Shown here: positions 1 to 10,338 of the stretch, piece by piece
Layout of the letters: the number at the start of each line of letters is the position of its first letter
Position numbering within the stretch: position 1 is the first letter of the stretch
Assembly (NCBI GenBank): GCA_026260175.1
Contig: JAKCWW010000515.1
Coordinates: forward strand, 19,786 to 61,483
DNA: 41,698 nucleotides
Source: Reticulitermes lucifugus
Lineage: Eukaryota > Arthropoda > Insecta > Blattodea > Rhinotermitidae
Direction of reading: 5' to 3'
Notes under the pieces: model-generated
Database searches by the model: none
What the model saw: only the letters and a program-made list of their open reading frames with translations
What the model was told of the DNA's origin: nothing
Made by a program: the position numbers and the translations under genes

Positions 1-80
1 CCGGGCTTTAAACTAGGTAGGTCTGGTGCCGGGCTTTAAACTAGGTAGGTCTGGTGCCGGGCTTTAAACTAGGTAGGTCC
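1..80. repeat. 28-bp tandem repeat cut by the window edge
   Basis: The unit starts CCGGGCTTTAAACTAGGTAG and ends GTCTGGTG. Two full units (1-28, 29-56) and most of a third (57-79) are identical. The array clearly continues to the left of the window. Confidence 0.9.
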
Positions 81-393
81 AAAGAACTATCCATTTCCCT
101 ACTAAAGACAGAAAATTTCTTGCCCACCTGACTGTGATCTTCTGAAGAGCGAGTCTGGAATAATTACAGGAAAACATAAGCAAATGTCAGGTAGGTGTCA
201 CCAAGGACAAAGCGATATCTTTGATTATATTTCCTAATCACATACACGCCTAATACCCTGGACCTCCCAAGTGCATTGATTAATTCATCCTAAGATTCCA
301 CATAATCACATTTCCAATAATACAAGTTCCGTTATATATGGTATTCCCTATAATGGGCAAGGTCTAAGAGGTAAGGAAATGTAAGGGAGTGAA

Positions 394-403
394 GTCACGT
401 AAT
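394..403 (+). promoter_or_regulatory. Possible PAR/E4BP4-type site upstream of the gene
   Basis: GTCACGTAAT is, on the minus strand, ATTACGTGAC, which keeps one perfect TTACGT half-site of the PAR/E4BP4 consensus. It lies about 0.8 kb upstream of the start codon, where autoregulation could act. One half-matched 10-mer is easily a chance hit. Confidence 0.15.
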
Positions 404-532
404 GTCATATGTAGTTTTATCCGATCTCACATTAACCCCTCCACCCCAACCAATTGACCCCTCTGCACATAAGCGTGTTGGACTGAGCCCCATCAATCAT
501 TATTATGTCCGACTATACTAGTAGGTACCGCG

Positions 533-538
533 TATAAA
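533..538 (+). promoter_or_regulatory. Possible TATA box
   Basis: TATAAA in the context CGTATAAAGGGG, the clearest TATA-like site upstream of the bZIP start codon. A start of transcription about 30 bp downstream would give a leader of roughly 600-650 nt. The region 660-725 also has a GC-rich patch (AGGCGGAG) and an inverted CCAAT (ATTGG). No transcript data are visible, so this is weak. Confidence 0.22.
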
Positions 539-1195
539 GGGGACAGCTTTGTAGGGAGGGAGTAAGTACATCCAACAGATAGGCCGACAAGACTAGCTGC
601 ATAATGTCACAATACATATATAATGCCTTTTTGTCAATCTAAACCAATAGGGAAATGTTTAGACTGCGCGTGCTCTAATAGGCGGAGACATTAAATGAAA
701 ACACTCGTGCTATTGGCCGTCACAAATGCCTATCTTTTACTATTACATCCTTCGTATTAGTGGCTGAAAGGAAAAATGAAATATATTCTTAAATTTTTAT
801 TATTATCATTAGATAATTATTATATTTTCAATATAATTTTACCTTAAAAGTTTATTTCATTTTTATTTACATTTCAAATAAATGTATACACAAAAAAAGT
901 GCACAGGTCAAAGAATGTTTTATAGAATGTAGAACTCTCTTTGCACAATTTCGGCTGCCCGGACGCCGAGACATGTACCTTTCTTATCCTCACTACGTCT
1001 AAGCTTGTTTTAATCACTGTTACAAAGAATGTGTTTTTCTAGTGAGCATGTAGCCTGCGGCTGTTTTGTACGCGAATAAGTGCTCTGCACACAGTGTGTG
1101 ATGGTGTGACAGACGTTGCGTGTAGACAAAGACGAAAACTGATTTATTTGGATAAGTTCAGTTTCGAAATATGAATTAATGTTAGGTTAGCAGCT

Positions 1196-1286
1196 ATGGG
1201 AACTCACGTCCACTGTAACGGCGCAATGTCGGCATTTTCAGCTCTCCATCTGCTAAGGAGTTATAACCACCTGCTGGGGCCTTCAG
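1196..1286 (+). CDS. bZIP gene, coding exon 1 (start exon)
   Basis: The start exon encodes MSAFSALHLLRSYNHLLGPS from the ATG at 1226, then one extra G before a strong donor (CAG|GTAAGT; GT at 1287-1288). That phase-1 end joins exactly to exon 2, whose first two bases complete an Ala codon. A second in-frame ATG lies 30 nt upstream at 1196, has G at -3 and G at +4, and would add ten residues (MGTHVHCNGA). The frame is closed by a TGA at 1172-1174, so 1196 is the first possible in-frame start. I cannot decide between the two: 1196 has the better Kozak context, while 1226 gives the more ordinary looking N-terminus. Residue numbers in the other exon entries count from 1226. The exon is too short to be found as an ORF, so its support is the donor, the phase match and the open frame. 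Confidence 0.7.
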
Positions 1287-2576
1287 GTAAGTAGAGGACA
1301 AAATCTCTATGGAATCCTTTCCTCTGTTGAAATTTTGAATACCTATTTTAGTGCGTATTTATTGCTACGAGTTTGGCCTACACGTTGTCGTTTCGGTTCA
1401 CTTTTACTGTTGGGAAATAGTATTATTGAAAGTACATTTCTTGTGTCTAAATTATAGGATTGCAATTTCAAAGAAGTATACGTAAATAGAAAGATAGAAT
1501 TAAAATAAGTCCTAAAGACGGTTGCAGTCAACTGGCTTATTATTGGGGTCTATTGGTGCGCTCGTGTAAACAATATTTTTGTTTCCGCTATTTGAGGACT
1601 TATTGAAAATTTTATCGATTGCCAGCACGATATATATTTTAAGGTTTTCAAGAACGGGGTTATTGAAATGAAGGTCTTACACCGCGTAGTGTAATAGGAT
1701 TTTTCAGACGTTTCGGAATAATATGCTGCCTCCAAGTTCAAGATTGACAGAATTTGGTTCTGAGGATGCTGAATCATCAGAAAAAACACATTACGCCAAA
1801 GGATTAAACTACTCCCCAATTTATTGTCAATTTTTCAATAAGAACCCCTGTTGGTGGTGTTGCTTTTGAATACTGTAATTAATTACCAATATCAACAAAT
1901 ACGAAAAGGTATTGTTGAATTTGGCAACGCCTACTTGTGAGATATTTGCTAATTTTTATTTCTAACAACAGTTTTTCTTCACATAAATATTATTAAAATT
2001 CACGCTGTTATCACAAATCATGCCAACACACTATGAAGTTCTTAAGGACATACATTCATTAGCATGACCAATGTAATGTAATTTACTCCTGGAGCTGCTG
2101 GTAAAGAAAATATATTTTCACGTTACGTGTAAATTTTTATTGAAAAATTAATCAAGTTTTTAATATATACAGCATACTCATTCCTTAATTTAATATGAGG
2201 TCTGCAATATATACATAATTACGGGATTGTCCCATTACACGAAATCCAAATAGCAAGTAAAAATATCTCAAAATAAAGGATTTCTCTTTTCTCAAACCGA
2301 CATTGTGTACAACATTTAAATCAGTTCCTTTACGAAATGAAATACATGACAGGGGAGTAAAGCTCAAGTCTCAACAAGAAGTTTTGCTAATGAAATAAAT
2401 GAACTTCATTGTAAATGGAGTTGTAAAAGTGCAAAGGTTTCGCTTAAAAATATGTGTAGGCTTAAGGTAATTTTGATTACTGCTTTTTTTTTGCTTTGTG
2501 CTGCTCGTAAAAATATCTTGGCAATCGCTCAAATAAATTGTGTGTTTTTAGTAACATAAATTAAATTCTATGCAAG

Positions 2577-2590
2577 TAGAATACAGTAAC
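2577..2590 (+). repeat. Left 14-bp target-site duplication of hammerhead element
   Basis: TAGAATACAGTAAC, repeated exactly at 2798-2811 on the other side of the 207-bp element. Confidence 0.75.
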
Positions 2591-2797
2591 AGTACAGTAC
2601 AGAGGATTAACATATGTACTTGTTTTGAGAACAGTCAGTTGTGACCCCCTGAGGATGGCTCATTGGTGAGCCGAAACATGTCGGGGCTTTTTATCAAACA
2701 GTTTTAGGATATTTTAGTGTTTTTATAACAAGTGCATTTAGTTGGTGAAAAACATTGTCTATACTCGAAAAATGCACGGTGAAAATAGAATAAAGTT
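2591..2797 (+). mobile_element. Short retroelement carrying a hammerhead-like ribozyme
   Basis: This 207-bp unit is bounded by perfect 14-bp direct repeats (2577-2590 and 2798-2811), the mark of a retrotransposition-type insertion. It has no ORF and no visible pol III boxes. A hammerhead-like core is at 2645-2686. Its 3' part (from AGTGTTTTTATAACAAGTGC to ATGCACGGTGAAAATAGAAT) is repeated almost exactly at 22455-22532, and the end is echoed at 17335-17363. It ends in AT-rich sequence. Known carriers of type I hammerheads in animals are Penelope-like elements and retrozymes, so this is likely a non-autonomous member of one of these. The assignment is inference because no reverse transcriptase is present. 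Confidence 0.7.
2645..2686 (+). ncRNA. Hammerhead-ribozyme-like motif, type I layout
   Basis: In order: stem I strand CCCC (2645-2648); core CTGAGGA (2649-2655); one extra T (2656); stem II GGCTCA / TGAGCC (2657-2662, 2667-2672) with loop TTGG; core GAAA (2673-2676); a loop-less stem III ACA/TGT (2676-2681); cleavage triplet GTC with C17 at 2682; stem I strand GGGG (2683-2686). Every conserved core base is present. The extra T between A9 and stem II departs from the textbook core, but a single extra base at this position is tolerated in some natural hammerheads. Very short stem III is typical of animal type I hammerheads, which are thought to act as dimers. Activity is not shown. Confidence 0.7.
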
Positions 2798-3384
2798 TAG
2801 AATACAGTAACTTTTCCTGTCCCTACATGACTAGGCATATTCAATTATAATTAATCTCTTGGGTTGCAAAGCTTTCATAACAACAACAAAGTCAAAAACA
2901 TATGAAAAGGAAAGGTAAATAATTATGTTTTTAAAGAAGCAAATTGACTGTACCTCTAAAACAAATTACGGTCACATTAATTAACAGATAACTAAGAATG
3001 TTAGCAGAACCCAACGGTTCAACATCGCCAACACTACAGCCCCATCCCTGCACAGTACTCTGAAAAATCTACATTTACCTCCTATCTCACACCCAGTTTC
3101 CCGCAGACCTTACTGACAAAAAGTCTCTCATTTGGAAGCAGCCAATTATTCAGCACCACTAACACCAGACATGCCACTGAACAAGTCTCCGAGAAAGTTC
3201 CCACATCCGGGACTAAAAACATACATAGGATATTTTTTTCCACGGCACAACAATCCCTAGCGGGCCAGGACCGCCTCATTATCAAGCCTTTACTATCACA
3301 CTCAGACACACCACACTCGGTAGGACTCCTCTGGACGACTGATCAGCCCGACGCAGAGACCTCTACCTGACAACACACAATACT

Positions 3385-3500
3385 CACATGAGACAGACAT
3401 CCATGAAACCGGCGGGATTCGAACTCGCAATCCCAGCAAATGAGAGGCCGCAGAACCACGCCTTTGACCGCACGGTCACAGGGGTCGGCTGCCTAACTGG
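3385..3500 (-). mobile_element. tRNA-derived SINE head, minus strand
   Basis: On the minus strand a box-B-like GAGTTCGAATCCCGC (from 3414-3427) follows a box-A-like segment by a tRNA-like distance. Stems do not pair well enough for a working tRNA, and the T stem is mismatched. Short ORFs across it on both strands are by-products. Confidence 0.45.
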
Positions 3501-5684
3501 GATACATCTTAACAAAACCAGGTCTTTCGCTAGTTCCACGGTGACAGCCGTCAAGGCGTTCTCTCGCCAAAACTGTTTACGCATTCTTTGCATTCCACAG
3601 TTCTAGCTACAGACTCAGCCCTAAGTAGCCTGCTTGATTGCACTGCAACACCCGCGATAGATCTGACTGATGACTATGTGAGTAACACGTTTCCTTGTTA
3701 TGTTATATATCCTGAGTGTCACACTTGTATATTTCTTCTTGCGCCCAGATATACTTCTCATCGTCCTAATCCCAAACACCCCATAATGTATATTCGTTCC
3801 TTAATAACAGGGATCAAGTTTCAAACCCACAAAGAACAACAAATCATATTACGTTTGTAGGCAGTCAGCAGATATATTCAGAATATTGAATGTCTATACG
3901 TGTATAAGTAATAATAAAAATGTGGTTTCCTGCATTATGGAGACAGTAGGTGTGATTCGAAGGCAAATATTAGTTCCAAATTCAGTCCCACTTTTCAGTG
4001 AGCTAAAAAATAGTAAATTTCATAAAACTACGGGGAAGTTGCTAAAGTTGTCTTTAGCAAGAACGTATTTAAAGAAATTCAATGATGTAGTTGCATTATG
4101 AGATATCATTCTACCTGCCAGAAATGGGATTTTGCTTATGAAAGATGCAATAAAAGAACATTGGTTCTTGTTACACAGACTCCTTCAATTACTTCTTCTG
4201 TTGAGCCGACTCCACTGACCCTGGGTCTCAGTGTGAATCTCGAAGTAAGGAAAGTTAATATTAAGCTACATTTGACGAAACGTCCGTATTTTACAGAACA
4301 GTGTGCAGCAAGTTCTGAGTGTGCAACCCACTATTGCAAAAGGCCACAGTCACCGACACACTCACAGAAAATTCTGAAGCTTCTAGCAATTCCGTTACTT
4401 GCTGAATGGTCTGCTATGATAACTGAATTTTATTAAATATAACCAAATAACCTACATTTATTTTTTCGCTCACACATCGAAAAGTTGCAAACATGAGTTT
4501 ATGTATGTCTGCCTGCGCCTCTTACTTGAGAACTGCTAAACTGACCTCAAATGGATCTGATGATGAGTTTTACAAATATTTTTCAAAAGATTTTAATTTT
4601 TTAAATCGTCCAAACCATCGGACATATTACATAAAAACTTCCAAGCATGTTGCAAATTTATTAGAAATACAGTTTTCACACATGTCAAATATACGGTTCC
4701 GTCGACATATTTATGATTTTACAGATAAAAAATATCACATTATCAGACACACTAGTTTTCACGCAATTCTCAACACACCAAAGACAATAGTTCAGGAAAT
4801 TTATGAACACAGCTTATAATAAGAACGCAAAATTTTATCGCAAATTGAAAGACAAAACTCTTGCTCACACCTCAGAAATTAGCACAGACATAAATGAGAT
4901 CTTGTTAATTTTATGGGATTAAAATTACGGAGGTGGGACACCTTCAACGTGTGGATGTGTACGACGAATTTCATGGAAATTAAACATGTCGCTTCAGAAT
5001 TGCTTGGAGGGGGAGACATAAACCACACGAAAGATATACATGGCAAATCACATTTGTCTTGCGTGATGATCGCACTACGTCAACATTCCGCTACGGAGAT
5101 TTTCTAGAAATAATTTTCTGCAAAATAAAATTACCTTTCCTGGAGCAAAAAATGTAGGAATATTGGGCATATGTAATGTAGATGCCAAGGCTATTTAAAC
5201 AGACTTGACATGTCGAAGTGTATTTATCAGTACGTTAAGTGCCCTTACAATAATTACAGACCTGCGTAGTTACGATTATCACTTCCCGCTTCCTATTTTG
5301 TCGACGCTGACGATAAATTGAAAAACTTTGGTCATGATCATTGTGGTTCTAAGTTCCTTTTTTAATGAAGTCGGACCTTCTTTCTCTTACCCGACTTGTT
5401 AACTATTCTGACATTATGAAGAACTTTGTATATAACTCATTTAACAACCGCAGAGATGATTTGTGGGTGTTCATTTTGGTTTTAAAATTCTACGCTGAGC
5501 GCTAACTAATGTTCTCTGCTTGACTTTCAATTTCTTGAAGAGCTATTTATCCCCTATAACTTTCCTTCACTACGTAGGTGGTATATGACTTGACTTTTTA
5601 TAAAACTTGTGTAATTGAAGAGGAGTTCTGTAGTTGGTATTTTCGCCTGTCATACTTAATTATGCAACCGGAGTAGCGTAAAAT
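3500..5684. other. Unassigned intronic stretch with short plus-strand ORFs
   Basis: Five short plus-strand open frames (3588-3860, 3886-4101, 4098-4436, 4493-4819, 4913-5107; 64-112 codons) lie close together. I recognise no domain, and the frames are not joined by convincing splice sites. They could be the eroded body of a mobile element or chance. Confidence 0.3.
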
Positions 5685-5954
5685 TTGCAGTGACTAGGCT
5701 ACGGGATGGACAGTATGGTGTTTGAATCCCGGTATGCAAAAGAGATTTTTTCTTCTTCAAAAACCGTCTAGACCTGCTCTGGGACCCTCCCAGCTTCCTA
5801 TTCAATTGGCACCGTGGTTGTTTCCCTGGGGTAAAGCGGCCGGGTTGTGATGTCGACCACTGACCTCCGTCTAGCGCCGAGGTTAAGAATGGGTGGAGCT
5901 ATATTTCTACTCCACCTCTATGCTTTCATGACGTGGACAGGGATATCTTGCCAT
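5685..5954 (+). mobile_element. tRNA-derived SINE
   Basis: Near the head is a box-B-like GGTGTTTGAATCCCGG (5718-5732). The 3' body contains the GGAGCTATAT...CCACC core and a CTTTCATGACGTGGACAGGG end, both shared with copies at 10145, 11557, 20990 and (minus) 7690, 33082 and 33555. Confidence 0.6.
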
Positions 5955-6872
5955 GCTTAAGTACAAAAACACATATTTTTACGTTTAATTTTGCGTGTTT
6001 GTGAAATTTGTTATCTCAGCCTAAGCTATGAACATAGTTTGCAGGTATTTGAGAAGAGGATAGTGAGAGAATATTTGTACTAAAAAGGTAGAAAGTAACA
6101 AAATCTTGAAATAATTTTGTAACTATGCGCTTCATATTACAATAGAACTTTTAGAAAAAGCGCGTAACTCTTTTTCATGTGGCTCAGAATCGAATCCAGT
6201 TGAGAGAAACATATGAAAAAGCAATGGTCATATGAATTCCCTTAAGGGCGTAAAAATGTCTTGAAAATCTCAGAGACTATCAGCTCCGCAAGAATACTCT
6301 GTTCCTTAAACTTTATTTTACTGCATGCATTTCCGGCATACATTTGCAAAGAGGATGAGTTGGAAGGAAAAACGTTATTAAACGTAGGTATAGCACAGTA
6401 GTGCCGGCACATACATTATGGTACTGCTTGTAGATTTTTAACTCATACCTGCTGACGTTTTTACCACTTATACGTAGCGAAAGCTAATATCTTTTAAGGA
6501 AAGCAAGGATAAATGCGAGTATTTGAAATGTCTACTTTCAATTTTAAATTAAAAAACGTCAGGGGGTTTGAAGTAGTGGAAATTACGAGTGTAAAATTGT
6601 ACTTAAACTGTGGTAAACAAAGGTTAAATTAGCACAAAATCTTCGCTCTTAATGAGTGGATATTCATTCAAGTTATTGCTATGGTGGTTTTTCATTGTCG
6701 GATCAAAGTAAAATATGCAGGATGAAGATTAGTTTCGTCCAGTTCTTTCAACTCTCTAGGTTTCCGCCCTTTTATACCTGAAGAAAGACAGACGACCAGG
6801 TTTCTAAATTCAGGTTTTTAAAATGGTGCATTTAGCAGATGTTGGACAAAGCCCAGCTGAAGCGCAATAGTC

Positions 6873-6899
6873 GTATTAGTAGTAGTAGTAGTAGTAGTA
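6873..6899. repeat. (AGT)n microsatellite
   Basis: About eight AGT units in a row. Confidence 0.9.
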
Positions 6900-7689
6900 A
6901 TTATAAACATATTTTATTTACGTGTTGACTCAACACTCGAACGGAGAATTACAAAATCGGTACTATTTCGGGATAACTAAGAATATAAAAACAAAAAGTA
7001 AAAAAGCATGACACAAAGAAAATGCAACAAAATTCAGCTAAAAATTTAAATTTGAAATGAGGTAAATTGTATGTTGAAGTAATAATAATGACAATCTTAC
7101 CCCTGATAAGGCAGTTTTAATGAAAAAATTCAACCAATAATATAAGATATTTCTATGAGTAACAGTTTATTCTCTAAATATTCAACTCTTTTGCAAAGAA
7201 AATTTGCAGCTTATGCGCGTCTAAAGTTGAGGCAATTTTTACATGAAGAACGGACAATGAAAACAGGAAAGTATCTAGGATTCAGATTAAGACCTCGATA
7301 ACGTTCAACTTCAGAATGACTTACTTAAATCAGCGCGGAACCAGAAATGTGCACATAACGAATATACATTTAAGCGATAAATATATACAAAATGGACATT
7401 TCTTTCTTCTCCCAAACTTTGGTTTCAGATACTTTTTCTTCAATACATTTACAGAGTTAAGAATGGAGAGTCCTACAAAAATTTCACAGTCATTCGTGCA
7501 GGCTAACGTTACTTAATTTTGTGCTGATTAAACAAAATTAAATGGCCCCTACAAATTTTTTTCGCAAAATGTTTCAAAATACGTTCAAATTTAAGATTTA
7601 ACTTTAAGGTTTGAATTTAATATTTTATTTCTGTACCTGTTACACGTGTATAGAGGGCAGGCAAATTTAAAGTAAATCTGTTGTCTCTC

Positions 7690-7975
7690 TTCAAGCCGCG
7701 AAGGCATGTGTGGGTGGAGGCGTGGAACCACCCATTAACTTCGAAAATAGATTTATGCCAATAGCCAGCTCTAAGCCCCAAAGGCTTTACCCCTCGGCAC
7801 CTATTGAATATCGGGGCAAGTGGGACCCAGATTAGGTCTTGATGCTTTGGAAAGCAGAAAATATCTTCCCCAACCCCCTCTAAAATCGAAACACGTTTTG
7901 TTGTTCATCCAGCCCTTAGCCTAGACTCTATAGCGAATACGCCATCCCGGCTCTTCCACAGACTGACAGAGCACG
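7690..7975 (-). mobile_element. tRNA-derived SINE, minus strand
   Basis: On the minus strand a box-B-like GTTTCGATTTTA (7881-7892) is followed by a body with GGGTAAAGCC and CCGAGG motifs, then a tail with GGTGGTTCCACGCCTCCACC and CATGCCTTCGCGG. These parallel the CTTCATGACGTGG end of the plus-strand copies. Confidence 0.5.
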
Positions 7976-8135
7976 ATTTGCGGACGTAATATCTATTATA
8001 TTAACTATATTCATTTTAATGTTAAATTTTAACTAATCACAGAGAAGAGCAACATGTATAAAACAAAACAAAGTTTTTAAAATTGAGATCTCAGTTTGAT
8101 AAAAACAATTTTTTGTATTTCATGTTTTTTAATAA

Positions 8136-8187
8136 GTATTTAGCCTGATGATGAACATTTGGGGTCGAAATATGTTGCAATAAATAC
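8136..8187 (+). ncRNA. Hammerhead-ribozyme-like motif with extended stem I
   Basis: Stem I 5' strand GTATTTAGC (8136-8144); core CTGATGA (8145-8151); imperfect stem II (about 8153-8166: GAAC with GGTC, large loop); GAAA (8167-8170); short stem III ATA/TGT (one G-U pair); GTT triplet (8174-8176); stem I 3' strand GC, a two-base AA bulge, then TAAATAC (8177-8187). Stem I therefore pairs over nine base pairs, with a bulge of the kind used for loop contacts in natural hammerheads. Same extra T after the core as the other copies. Stem II is the weak point. Confidence 0.6.
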
Positions 8188-8304
8188 TACATAATGTTGT
8201 GTTTACTTTTTTACTCGTTTAATAGGAGGAATTCCGTAGAGATTCTAAGGCTTCTAAATAGCGAGAAGTAGAAACTCTCTGGTGTTACTATCTTACATCT
8301 TTGG

Positions 8305-8318
8305 NGGGGGGGGGGGGA
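8305..8318. repeat. Poly-G tract with an ambiguous base
   Basis: A run of G interrupted by one N. A second G run is at about 30390-30400. Length is probably uncertain in the assembly. Confidence 0.8.
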
Positions 8319-9149
8319 AGAAAACAACGAAAACCTGGCTGCTGACAGCAGGTGTAGACTCTAAGAAGCAGGGTTCACCACAACACTACGATTTTGATTA
8401 CTGGCGCCCTGAAGCTCAGCACATCCGGCATCGTTACTGGACAAGTGCAGTGTACATAGGCTGCTTCTCACGGCCACAGTATACATAGCCCTGTTATGCT
8501 CAAAGACTTGTGTACGGCATCCACCGTTCGCCTGAACGCATCGTAGCGTCACGCTATATTTCTGTGTGCCATCTTGATGAGCATTTAGCAGCACGCATTA
8601 CTGTTGCTTATTTTTATAGCTACAAATAAAATTTTTTTTTCAAGCGACAAGTCTTCTGACCTGTATTCTGGAAGTGCCAGCTTCGAGCGTCGGTCAGGCC
8701 ATCGAATATCGTAATTGATGGTTTTCGTGGTACTTTCAGACCCTCCAGTAAATGCCATAAATATCTCAGTTATATCACAAGTCCTTCCTATTTTATCATT
8801 TACCAGTCACCTCACAATTCGACGCAATAAAGTCTGAGGTATTAACAGCAATGTAAAATAAATGGAAATTTAAAAGAAAAGATAAATTCGTACCTATGCT
8901 TCGTGTTATGTAAAATTTTCGTTTTGTTTAAAACACTGCAGAATGGTAACTTGCATAGAAGCGGAAGGAAAGCCCCACGCACTTTTGGCTTCCGTTAAAT
9001 TTGTATGAACTCTACTTAAAGCTACAGTTTGTGCCTCACACAAAAAAACACGTTTCTAACATCAAGAGTTTAATTCTGTTAAGAGTAATAATCGCTGTTT
9101 ATGCCGAGGTCGTACTAAACCATAAATACCCTCCGTGAAAAAAAAATGT

Positions 9150-9275
9150 AATCATAAGTGGATGGATAATATTAAAATATGTTTTTATTTAAATTGAGTG
9201 GTGTGTGAAATTGGTTTATTTGGCTCAGAATAGAGTATAATTGCTGGGTCTTCTGAACACGGGTTCCGTGGAAGG
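9150..9275 (+). mobile_element. LINE 3'-end relic
   Basis: The segment encodes a LVYLAQNRV-like peptide followed by LLNTGS, matching the DW-LA-DRD-W---VNTVMN end shared by copies at 13735, 23625, 26860 and 38575. Frameshifted and truncated. Confidence 0.4.
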
Positions 9276-9666
9276 CGGGGAATTTATTGTCGAGCTGTAT
9301 GTCTATTATCTTGTCAACATTTGCTTCATGGAGCTATTTACTGTGCTGCTTAGTTATTTAGTTAATTACACATTCGAGTGTCCGCTGTACACAGGCATGG
9401 AGAAGACGGCCTCAGGGTACGGAGAGTACCAGAGAATTTGTCGAATAAACAGATGTAGTCAAATGACAAGGGACAATTATCTGAGAATCTGACGGAATTG
9501 TTTTGCACCTTCCTTTGTGGTATTTGAAACATTACTTCTTATGCTGTAAAAACATAAATTGAAAGGATTTCAAAATAAGAACTAAACAAAAAACGTCCAC
9601 TTTAAAAGCTAAACGAAGCAAAGTATCGCAATTGTTATTAACCCTATAATTATATAATATATATTA

Positions 9667-9711
9667 GTGTGTGTGTGTACGAGTATATGTAGGCCTATAC
9701 GTACACACACA
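9667..9711. repeat. GT/AC inverted repeat hairpin
   Basis: GTGTGTGTGTAC is followed about 20 bp later by its complement GTACACACAC. The inner bases also pair in part. Confidence 0.7.
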
Positions 9712-10039
9712 TCTGTATAATAACCACTATGTTTCATCTTGGCATGCACTGCGCAGTGTGATCAGATTCACCTTCTGCCTGATCTTTACGCCGTAACTAT
9801 GCATGAGGTTGTTTAATTCCAGAACAGTCCCGAAAGCGTTGGTGAGAACGCGTTCCCCTTCCCGGAAATTCAACCCAAATCGTCCATACTACTTTGGTTT
9901 CCTCCTGACAGCATTATTCCATCAATAATTCATACTCATATTCCAGGCATATACATTCGACAATATATAACCTTAGAAATTTACAGCATTTTTAAATGAA
10001 AAAAAAAATACTTTTCTCTAACATGTAAAAAGTGTCGGG

Positions 10040-10105
10040 ATAGTGCTGTCTGTATAGTGCATTCTGTATACTGTAGTCTGTATAGTGCAGCCTGCATATT
10101 CACTG
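10040..10105. repeat. Degenerate short tandem repeat
   Basis: Diverged copies of a CTGTCTGTATAGTGCA-like unit, about three to four in a row. Confidence 0.6.
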
Positions 10106-10144
10106 TCTAGACAGGTGTAGGAAATTTTCTTTTTCCAAAATATT

Positions 10145-10338
10145 CAGACGGGCTTAGAGGTCCGCCCAGCTGTCTATCCAATATGTACCGGTGTTTTTAT
10201 CCGGTGGAGGCGGAAAAACAACCGAAGCCTGAGACTGACCACTCACCTCTATTTCCTGTTAAGGTTAAAAATGTGTGGAGCTATACTTCCACTCTTCTTA
10301 TGCGCCTTCATGGCGTGTACAAGGACAAATATACCTTT
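10145..10338 (+). mobile_element. SINE, 5'-truncated
   Basis: Shares GAGGTTAAAAATG/TGGAGCTATAC and GCGCCTTCATGGCGTG with the copy at 5685. The tRNA-like head is missing or unrecognisable. Confidence 0.55.

Noticed and set aside
1745-1800. CTGAGGATGCTG...CAGAAAAAACAC as another hammerhead
   Set aside because: The block order is there, but stem II does not form properly and there is no short stem III or matching stem I.
3388-3606. Overlapping 69-72 codon ORFs on both strands
   Set aside because: They coincide with a tRNA-derived SINE head; similar frames occur wherever such repeats are translated.
4555-4600. CTGATGATGAG as a hammerhead core
   Set aside because: No GAAA block follows at a suitable distance and no stem pairs.
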